Shown: in pieces, positions 37,018 to 43,906 of the stretch
How positions within the stretch are numbered: position 1 is the stretch's first letter
Layout: each line of letters starts with the position of its first letter
Assembly (NCBI RefSeq): GCF_013155465.1
Contig: NZ_JABJVX010000008.1
Location: 124,001-188,000 of the forward strand
Origin: Alterinioella nitratireducens
GTDB lineage: Bacteria; Pseudomonadota; Alphaproteobacteria; Rhodobacterales; Rhodobacteraceae
Length of the DNA stretch: 64,000 nucleotides
Direction: 5' to 3'
Notes under the pieces: generated by a model
The model's input: the letters and a program-made list of their open reading frames with translations, nothing else
What the model was told of the DNA's origin: nothing
Database searches by the model: none
Position numbers and translations under genes: made by a program

Positions 37018-37902
37018 TTACACGCCCTGCCCTGACAGTTTGCGGAACCGCTGGATCAGGCTCGACGTGTCCCACCGTCCGCCGCCCATGCCCTGCACAT
37101 CGCCGTAAAACTGATCGACAAGCGCCGTGACCGGCAGGCTGACGCCCATTTCCTGCGCCTGTTCCAGCGCGATCCCCAGATCCTTGCGCATCCAGTCGAC
37201 GGCAAATCCGTGGTCGAACTTGTTGTCCACAACGGTCCCGGCCCGGTTGGCCAGTTGCCATGATCCGCCCGCGCCCTGGCTCACCAGCCCCGCGACTTTC
37301 TTTGCGTCCAGACCCGCCTCCATGGCGAAGAACAACGCCTCGGACATGCCCTGGACCAGGCCCGCGATGCAGATCTGATTGACCATCTTGGTCAGTTGCC
37401 CCGCGCCGACGGGGCCGAAATGCTCCACCGCCTTGGCGTAGGCATCCATCACCTTGCGCGCGGCGCTGAAATGCGCCTCCTCGCCGCCGCACATGATGGC
37501 AAGCTGGCCGTTCTCGGCCCCCGCCTGCCCGCCCGAGACCGGTGCATCGACCCAGCCGAAACCCTGGCTCGCGCCCTCCTCGGCCATTTCGCGGCTAACG
37601 ATGGCCGAAACCGAGGTGTGATCGACGAAGATCGCGCCATCCGCCATCCCGGCAAAGGCGCCGTCCTCGCCCAGGACCACCGAGCGCAGATCGTCATCAT
37701 TGCCGACGCAGGCCATGATGAATTCCGCGCCGTCTGCCGCCTCGCGCGGGGTCGGCGCGTGATGGCCGCCATGCTCTGCCGCCCATTTCTCGGCCTTCGC
37801 CCCGGTTCGGTTGTAGACCGTGACCTGATGGCCCGCCTTTTGCAGGTGACCCGCCATGGGGTAGCCCATGACGCCCAGTCCCAGAAATGCGAGTTTCGCC
37901 AT
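37018..37902 (-). CDS. NAD(P)-dependent beta-hydroxyacid dehydrogenase (3-hydroxyisobutyrate dehydrogenase family)
   Basis: This 294-residue protein has the Rossmann motif GLGVMGYPMAGHL at its start, the substrate-binding DAPVSGGQAGAENG, and the catalytic lysine region GAGQLTKMVNQI. The family includes hydroxyisobutyrate, tartronate-semialdehyde and succinic-semialdehyde reductases; the exact substrate is open. The ATG at 37902 is chosen because the long upstream frame lies over putA. It follows putA by 76 bases on the same strand and could share its transcript. Confidence 0.9.
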   Translation of the reverse strand: MAKLAFLGLGVMGYPMAGHLQKAGHQVTVYNRTGAKAEKWAAEHGGHHAPTPREAADGAEFIMACVGNDDDLRSVVLGEDGAFAGMADGAIFVDHTSVSAIVSREMAEEGASQGFGWVDAPVSGGQAGAENGQLAIMCGGEEAHFSAARKVMDAYAKAVEHFGPVGAGQLTKMVNQICIAGLVQGMSEALFFAMEAGLDAKKVAGLVSQGAGGSWQLANRAGTVVDNKFDHGFAVDWMRKDLGIALEQAQEMGVSLPVTALVDQFYGDVQGMGGGRWDTSSLIQRFRKLSGQGV

Positions 37903-37978
37903 ATCATCTTCTCCCCGTCTGACCTCAGCCCCTTCATTGCGCGGATCGGGCGCGGGGGGCAAGGGCCGGGCGGAGAAA

Positions 37979-40900
37979 TCAGCTTGCCGCGGCCAGAAGC
38001 GAGGCGTTGCCGCCTGCCGCCGTAGTGTCGATGCAGACGTGACGCTCCAACCGGCAGAAGCCCGAGAGGTCGGCCTGCCCCGCCAGCGGAATGAGCGCCC
38101 CGTCACGGGCCGCCAGCGCCTGACGGATGGCGCGCGCCTGGTTCTCGGGCCCATCGAAGGCCACGACCGCGACCCCTTCCAGATCGCGCAGGGCGTCCGG
38201 CGACAGCGTGCCGTCGATCTCGGCCCCCGGAGCCACCGCCACCGCCTTGCAGCCCGACCATTCGGCGATGCGCACCTGATCGGCGGCGGCATCCGCGCTT
38301 GGGCCGAGGCACAGCACCGTGCCGCGCGCATGGGTCGAGAGGCGGTTCGATTCCCCCGTCGGTCCCGGCAGCGTCATGACCTTGCGCCGCGCCAGCGTGT
38401 CGGTCTCGGCCCGCGTCAGCGCCGCCTGCACGGCCTTCACATCGACCGCGCCGCCCTCTTTCATCGGTTCCACATCATGCTCGACCGCGCGGAAGCGCGG
38501 CACGTAGTTCGGCCCGCCCGCCTTGGGGCCGGTGCCCGACAGCCCCTCGCCACCAAAGGGCTGGCTGCCGACGATGGCGCCGATCTGGTTGCGGTTGATA
38601 TAGATATTGCCGACTTTCAGCGCGTCCGAGACATGCTGAACCCGGTCGTCGATGCGGCTGTGCAGCCCGAAGGTCAAGCCATAGCCGCGCGCGTTCACCG
38701 CCGCCAGCACGTCATCGACCTGATGCGCCTTGAAGGTGGCCAGGTGCAGGACCGGGCCGAAGACCTCGCGTTCCAGGTCGGCGATACCCGTCACCTTGAT
38801 CAGCGCGGGTGCCAGGAAGGCCCCGTCTTTCGGGGCCGGAATTTCGTGCAGCAACCGCCCGTCCTTGCGCGCCGCCGCTACATAGTCCGCGATCTCGTCG
38901 CGCGCCGCCTCGGAGATGATCGGCCCGATATCATGTGCCGTATCCCACGGGTCATCGAGTTTCAGCTCATCCATCGCGCCTTTCAGCATCTTGAGGAAGC
39001 CTTGCGCGATATCCTCCTGCACATAGAGACAGCGCAGCGCCGAGCATCTTTGCCCCGCCGACTGGAAGCTCGATGCGATCACGTCGCGCACCGCCTGTTC
39101 GGGCAAGGCGGTGCTGTCCACGATCATCGCGTTCAGGCCGCCGGTTTCGGCAATCAGTGGCGCGCGCGGGTCCAGCCCGTCCGCCATCGTCCGGTTGATG
39201 CGCTGCGCGGTGGCGGTGGAGCCGGTGAAACAGACGCCCGAGACGCGGCTGTCGCCGGTCAGCACCGGGCCAAGCGCGCTGCCCTTGCCGGGCAGAAGCT
39301 GCAACACCTCGCGCGGCACACCGGCCTCATGCAGGAGCCGCACCGCCACGCAGGCGACAAGGCTGCTGTTTTCCGCCGGTTTCGCCAGCACGCCATTGCC
39401 CGCCGCCAGCGCGGCGGTGATCTGGCCCGAAAAGATCGCCAACGGGAAGTTCCAGGGAGAGATGCAGGTGAAGATCCCGCGCGGGGCATCGGCATTGGCC
39501 TGGCCCGCGTAGTAGCGGATGAAATCGACCGCCTCGCGCAATTCGGCGATGCAGTCGGGCAGCGCCTTGCCGGCCTCGCGCGTGAGGACCGCGAAGAACT
39601 CGCCGAAGTTCTCCTCGTAGAGGTCGGCGGCGCGCAAGAGCACCTCGGCGCGGGTTTCGGGCGCCGCATCCCAAATGCGCGCGGCGGCAAGCGCGGCTTC
39701 CACATCTTCGGCACTCGCGTCGGTCAACTGGCCGACACGCTCATCGGGACGGGCCGGGTTCATCACGTCATGCGGGGGCTCGCCCGCGACGTCTCCGGCG
39801 ATCATCGGCCCGCCTTGCCATTCGTGGTCCGCAAAGGGCGCGCGGGCGGTCTCGATCTCCGCCAGGTCATCGCGGGAATGCAGGTCGAACCCGCGTGAAT
39901 TGCGACGTCCGGGGAAGATATTGGCGGGGTCGGACACGCCCGGCGCGGGTGTCCTGATGGCCTCGGCATAAGCCGCGAACGGATCTTCGGCGACCACCTC
40001 GGCGGGCACATCCTCATCCACGATCTGGTTGACGAAACTGCTGTTGGCGCCGTTTTCCAGCAGCCGCCGCACCAGATAGGCCAGCAGATCGCGATGCGCA
40101 CCGACAGGCGCGTAGATACGGCAGCGGGTGCCGTGGCGCTGGTGCAGGATGTCGTGCAGCGCCTCGCCCATGCCGTGCAGGCGCTGGAACTCAAACGCGT
40201 CCTTGTCCCCGGCCATTTCCAGGATCGCGGCGGTGGAATGGGCGTTATGGGTGGCGAATTGCGCATAGATGCGGGTCGAATAGCCAAGCAGCTTGGCGGC
40301 GCAGCACATATAGGCCACGTCGGTCGCGGGTTTGCGGGTGTAGACCGGGAAACCCTCCAGCCCCTCGACCTGCGCGCGCTTGATCTCGGTGTCCCAATAG
40401 GCCCCCTTGACGAGGCGCACCATCAGCTTGCGGTCAAGCTCCTCGGCCAGCGCGTTCAGCCAGTCGATGACATGCGGCGCGCGTTTGCCGTAGGCCTGCA
40501 CCACGACGCCGAACCCGTCCCATCCGGCAAGGCTGTCATCGCGCAGCACCGCCTCGATGATGTCGAGCGAGAGATCCAGCCGATCGGCCTCCTCGGCGTC
40601 GATATTGAGGCCCATCCCGGCGGCTTTCGCATCGCGCGCCAGTTCCAGCACGCGCGGCACAAGCTCCTCCATGATGCGGGCGGATTTGGTCTCCTCGTAG
40701 CGCGGATGCAGGGCCGAGAGCTTGATCGAGATGCCGGGATTATTGCGGATATCGCCCGAGCGGCATTCGCCCGCCAGCTTGGCGATGGCGTCCTTGTAGG
40801 CGGCCATGAAACCGGCGGCGTCATGCGCCGTCATCGCCGCCTCGCCCAGCATGTCATAGCTGTAGGTGAAGCCCTGCCGCACCTTGGTCTGGCCGCGCTT

Positions 40901-41443
40901 GACCGCATCGCGGATGGTTTCGCCCAGGACGAATTGCTGCCCCATCTCGCGCATGGCCCGCCCCACGGCGACGCGGATCACCGGCTCGCCCAGGCGTTTC
41001 ACCGCGCCGCGCAGGGTGGCGCTGATGCCGGGCTCTTTGTCTTCACGCAGAACCTTGCCGGTCAGCATCAGCGCCCAGGTCGAGGCGTTGACCAGGCTGG
41101 AGGCCGACTTGCCCAGGTGGCTGCCCCATTCCGACGGCGCGATCTTGTCCTCGATCAGCGCATCCACCGTGTCGGCATCAGGCACGCGCAAGAGCGCCTC
41201 GGCCAGGCACATCAGCGCCACGCCCTCCTCGGTCGAGAGGCCGTATTCGGCGAGGAACACCTCCATCAGGCCGGGCTTGGCATCGTTGCGGATGGCATGG
41301 ACCAGCCGGGCGGCATTGGCGCTGATCGCGGCGCGGGTCTCGGTGTCGGGCGCATGCGCATCGGTGAGGGTTTCGATCAGCCGCGCCTCGTCGGCAGTAT
41401 GGGCGGCGCGGATCTGCTGGCGGAGTTGGTCGAGCGTGGACAT
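37979..41443 (-). CDS. putA: bifunctional proline dehydrogenase / delta-1-pyrroline-5-carboxylate dehydrogenase
   Basis: This 1154-residue protein oxidises proline to glutamate in two steps. The N-terminal half is the FAD-dependent proline dehydrogenase (VRLVKGAYWDTEIKRAQ region), and the C-terminal half an NAD-dependent aldehyde dehydrogenase with the catalytic cysteine in SAGQRCSALRC. A short C-terminal extension follows. There is no N-terminal ribbon-helix-helix DNA-binding domain, so unlike E. coli PutA it does not appear to be its own repressor; the divergent Lrp-type gene probably has that job. The ATG at 41443 gives MSTLDQLRQQIRAAH. Confidence 0.96.
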   Translation of the reverse strand: MSTLDQLRQQIRAAHTADEARLIETLTDAHAPDTETRAAISANAARLVHAIRNDAKPGLMEVFLAEYGLSTEEGVALMCLAEALLRVPDADTVDALIEDKIAPSEWGSHLGKSASSLVNASTWALMLTGKVLREDKEPGISATLRGAVKRLGEPVIRVAVGRAMREMGQQFVLGETIRDAVKRGQTKVRQGFTYSYDMLGEAAMTAHDAAGFMAAYKDAIAKLAGECRSGDIRNNPGISIKLSALHPRYEETKSARIMEELVPRVLELARDAKAAGMGLNIDAEEADRLDLSLDIIEAVLRDDSLAGWDGFGVVVQAYGKRAPHVIDWLNALAEELDRKLMVRLVKGAYWDTEIKRAQVEGLEGFPVYTRKPATDVAYMCCAAKLLGYSTRIYAQFATHNAHSTAAILEMAGDKDAFEFQRLHGMGEALHDILHQRHGTRCRIYAPVGAHRDLLAYLVRRLLENGANSSFVNQIVDEDVPAEVVAEDPFAAYAEAIRTPAPGVSDPANIFPGRRNSRGFDLHSRDDLAEIETARAPFADHEWQGGPMIAGDVAGEPPHDVMNPARPDERVGQLTDASAEDVEAALAAARIWDAAPETRAEVLLRAADLYEENFGEFFAVLTREAGKALPDCIAELREAVDFIRYYAGQANADAPRGIFTCISPWNFPLAIFSGQITAALAAGNGVLAKPAENSSLVACVAVRLLHEAGVPREVLQLLPGKGSALGPVLTGDSRVSGVCFTGSTATAQRINRTMADGLDPRAPLIAETGGLNAMIVDSTALPEQAVRDVIASSFQSAGQRCSALRCLYVQEDIAQGFLKMLKGAMDELKLDDPWDTAHDIGPIISEAARDEIADYVAAARKDGRLLHEIPAPKDGAFLAPALIKVTGIADLEREVFGPVLHLATFKAHQVDDVLAAVNARGYGLTFGLHSRIDDRVQHVSDALKVGNIYINRNQIGAIVGSQPFGGEGLSGTGPKAGGPNYVPRFRAVEHDVEPMKEGGAVDVKAVQAALTRAETDTLARRKVMTLPGPTGESNRLSTHARGTVLCLGPSADAAADQVRIAEWSGCKAVAVAPGAEIDGTLSPDALRDLEGVAVVAFDGPENQARAIRQALAARDGALIPLAGQADLSGFCRLERHVCIDTTAAGGNASLLAAAS

Positions 41444-41503
41444 GGGCGGGCAAACCTCGGGGCGGAATTGCGGGTGATGGCGCAAGATAGCATCGTGCAA
41501 TCG

Positions 41504-41544
41504 GGCAGGTTGCCTTTGGTTCGCCCGTTGACAGGCAATCTGCC
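41504..41544. promoter_or_regulatory. inverted repeat in the putA-regulator intergenic region, candidate operator
   Basis: GGCAGGTTGCCT (41504-41515) and AGGCAATCTGCC (41533-41544) form a 12-bp inverted repeat with one mismatch and a 17-base spacer. A perfect TTGACA hexamer (41528-41533) overlaps the right arm and may be a -35 box toward the regulator gene, although I see no convincing -10. The arrangement fits a binding site for the divergent Lrp-type regulator. Confidence 0.5.
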
Positions 41545-41588
41545 CTAAGATTTGGTATGGTTCGATCCTGATGGACGGAGTTTTACCG

Positions 41589-42044
41589 ATGGACAGCCAA
41601 CTCGACGCCTATGACCGCAAGATCGTCGATCTGCTGCTGGCCGATGGCCGCCTGCCCGTGACCGAGATCGCGGCGCGAATCGGCTTGTCGAAGACGCCGA
41701 CGCAGACCCGGCTGGCGCGGCTGCGCGAGGCGGGCGTCATCCGCGGCTTCCGTGCCGTGGTGGACCCCGCGAAACTGGGCCGCGATCACGTCGCCTTTGT
41801 CGAGGTCAAGCTGACCGACACGACCGAGGCCGCGCTGCGCCGGTTCAACGCGGCGGTGATGGCTGTGCCCGAGATCGAGCAATGCCACATGATCGCGGGG
41901 GCGTTCGACTATCTTCTGAAGGTGCGCACGCGGGATATGCGGGACTATCGGCGGGTCTTGGGCGAGGTGGTCTCGGGCCTGCCCCATGTCGGGCAGAGCA
42001 GTACGCATGTGTCGATGGAGGCGGTGAAGGATCGGGCGTTCTGA
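41589..42044 (+). CDS. Lrp/AsnC family regulator, probable proline-catabolism regulator (PutR-like)
   Basis: This 151-residue protein has an N-terminal helix-turn-helix (DRKIVDLLLADGRLPV; IAARIGLSKTPTQTRLARL) and a C-terminal AsnC effector domain. Divergent pairing with putA is the usual arrangement for PutR activators in alphaproteobacteria. ATG 41589 has a GGAG site nine bases upstream; ATG 41571 in the same frame has none, so 41589 is preferred. It probably binds the inverted repeat between the two genes and senses proline. Confidence 0.9.
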   Translation: MDSQLDAYDRKIVDLLLADGRLPVTEIAARIGLSKTPTQTRLARLREAGVIRGFRAVVDPAKLGRDHVAFVEVKLTDTTEAALRRFNAAVMAVPEIEQCHMIAGAFDYLLKVRTRDMRDYRRVLGEVVSGLPHVGQSSTHVSMEAVKDRAF

Positions 42045-42055
42045 GACGTGGTGTC

Positions 42056-42135
42056 GAATTGCCTTCGGCAATCCGACCCGCGGGGGGCTGTCTGCCCCCC
42101 GCACCCCCCGAGGATATTTTCGGAACAAAGAAGGC
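42056..42135. repeat. composite intergenic hairpin repeat, copy 2
   Basis: Between convergent genes: hairpin ATTGCC 42058-42063/GGCAAT 42067-42072, then a perfect 9-bp GC hairpin 42080-42088/42094-42102 with TGTCT loop, then the tail module CCCCCCGAGGATATTTT and an A-rich end. Module order equals copy 1 inverted. It probably also serves as the bidirectional terminator of the putR-like gene and the molybdoenzyme operon. Confidence 0.65.
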
Positions 42136-42139
42136 GGGA

Positions 42140-43021
42140 TCAGGCGGCGCGTTTGCCGTAATAGAGGCCCACGACATGCTCGGCCTGCGCGAAGAACAGC
42201 CAACGCGCGGCGAGGATGCCGATGATATGGGAGGGCACGGCGATGAGGCTCGGCCAAACCCCGGGTATGGGCAGGAGCAGCAGCACGCCCGGAATGCCGT
42301 AGCCCAAGGCAAGCGCGATCAGGCGGAGCTTGGCGGCATGGCCGCGGCCGACCGTGTAGACCATTTCCTTGAGCAGGTAGTTGCTGCCGGTATGGGGCGG
42401 CTCGAAGGCGGTGACGCGGCCGCGATTGCCGAGCCCCGTGGCACTGGCCAGCGTCGTGCCGGAACGGGCAAGGGCCCGGTCGCCGACCTGCCAATGCGCG
42501 ACCTGGAGGGCGGCGGCGAGGACAATCAGGAGACCGGCGAGGCTGGTATGGCCCATCAGCGCCGCGCCACCGCCGAACGACAGCGTGATCAGGTGCAGGG
42601 GCGTCAGCCAGGTGTTCCAGCGCGGCACGGTCTTGAGCTGCGCGTAGATCATCGAGGTGCAATAGACCGCGAAAACGCTCAGGCCCGCGCCGAGCCAGCC
42701 GATGGGGGCCAGGATCGCCCCGAAGAACACGGCGGCGAAGGCGTGGATGCCCATGACCGCAAGGGCCGCGACCGACACCCAGGCCTCGCGGCTGAGCCAG
42801 CTTGTGCGCCATTGGGTAAAGGCCTTGAGCGCGCGCTGCGGATTGCCGAGGTGGAAGGCCGAGGCCATCAGGCCGCCGACGGCCATGGCATAGGCCGCGA
42901 GGTAGAAAAAGAAGGCTGTCCAACCGGTTACGGGCGGCAGGCCGAGGCCCAGGAAGACCAGCATTCCGAAGCCGAGGCCGGAGAAGACGGTGAAGATGAT
43001 GACGGAGGGGGCCGGGTGCAT
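42140..43021 (-). CDS. soeC: membrane anchor subunit of a molybdoenzyme (SoeC/DmsC-like)
   Basis: This 293-residue protein has about eight membrane-spanning segments and resembles the DmsC anchor family (start MHPAPSVIIFTVFSGLGFG; FHLGNPQRALKAF block). It would hold the A and B subunits at the inner membrane and exchange electrons with quinone. Its ATG overlaps the soeB stop by one base, so it is the last gene of the A-B-C operon. The name follows the operon; a DMSO or other reductase anchor cannot be excluded. Confidence 0.75.
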   Translation of the reverse strand: MHPAPSVIIFTVFSGLGFGMLVFLGLGLPPVTGWTAFFFYLAAYAMAVGGLMASAFHLGNPQRALKAFTQWRTSWLSREAWVSVAALAVMGIHAFAAVFFGAILAPIGWLGAGLSVFAVYCTSMIYAQLKTVPRWNTWLTPLHLITLSFGGGAALMGHTSLAGLLIVLAAALQVAHWQVGDRALARSGTTLASATGLGNRGRVTAFEPPHTGSNYLLKEMVYTVGRGHAAKLRLIALALGYGIPGVLLLLPIPGVWPSLIAVPSHIIGILAARWLFFAQAEHVVGLYYGKRAA

Positions 43022-43827
43022 CAGAGTTTCCCGCTTTTCTGCCGCGCATCGGGATCCGGGAACCGGGGTCCGCTTCCCGGGATGTGCTCCAGCGCCTTGT
43101 CGAGCCAGCCGAGGAAGCCCGAGGGGGTATCGGCGACGGGCTCAAGGTAGGGGGCGAGGATGTCGAACTCCTGCGCCTCGTCCTGTTTCGGGCGGGGGGG
43201 GAGGTATTTGTTGACAGGTTTGGTGCCCTGTTCGGGCATCAGGTCCATGCCACCGCGCTCGGCCACGAGGCGGCTCACGTCGCTCTCGGGGTCGCCCAGA
43301 TCGCCGAAATGACGGGCCTTGGCGGGGCAGGTCCGCACGCAGGCGGGCACCCGGTCTTCCTCGGGTAAGTTGTTGTTATATATACGATCTACGCACAAGG
43401 TGCATTTCTTCATCACGCCTTCCAGCGCGTCCATTTCGCGTGCGCCATAGGGGCAGGCCCAGGCGCAGAGGCCGCAGCCGATGCAGTCGCTCTCATTGAC
43501 CAGCACGATGCCGTCCTCGACGCGCTTGTAACTGGCCCCGGTGGGGCAGACGGTGACGCAGGGCGCATCCTCGCAATGCAGGCAGGATTTGGGGAAATGG
43601 ACCAGCTGCGCGGGGGCATTTTCCTGTGTGATTTCATAGGAATGGATGCGGTTGAGGAAGGTGCCGGAGGGGTCGGCGCCATAGGCATCCGTATCCGACA
43701 GCGGCGCGCCGTAATTCTCGGTGTTCCAGCCCTTGCAGGAGATCACGCAGGCGTGGCAGCCGACGCAGGTATCGAGGTCGATGACGAGGCCGAGTTTCTT
43801 CTCGGTGGATGTGGGCAACTGGGTCAT
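43021..43827 (-). CDS. soeB: 4Fe-4S electron-transfer subunit of a molybdoenzyme (SoeB/DmsB-like)
   Basis: This 268-residue ferredoxin subunit has sixteen cysteines in four cluster motifs: CVGCHACVISC (C21-C31), CLHCEDAPCVTVC, CIGCGLCAWAC and CTLC with CVRTC. It carries electrons between the catalytic subunit and the membrane anchor. There is no signal peptide. The ATG at 43827 is preferred to a longer frame from 43851 because it gives the usual MTQLP start. It lies 79 bases downstream of the catalytic-subunit gene. Confidence 0.8.
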   Translation of the reverse strand: MTQLPTSTEKKLGLVIDLDTCVGCHACVISCKGWNTENYGAPLSDTDAYGADPSGTFLNRIHSYEITQENAPAQLVHFPKSCLHCEDAPCVTVCPTGASYKRVEDGIVLVNESDCIGCGLCAWACPYGAREMDALEGVMKKCTLCVDRIYNNNLPEEDRVPACVRTCPAKARHFGDLGDPESDVSRLVAERGGMDLMPEQGTKPVNKYLPPRPKQDEAQEFDILAPYLEPVADTPSGFLGWLDKALEHIPGSGPRFPDPDARQKSGKL

Positions 43828-43906
43828 TTTACCTGTGCACCCCCTGTACACCCCCCGATGTGCCCCCCGTACAGACGCGGGCGCGGCTGGCTGATCGAAA
43901 TCTTCC

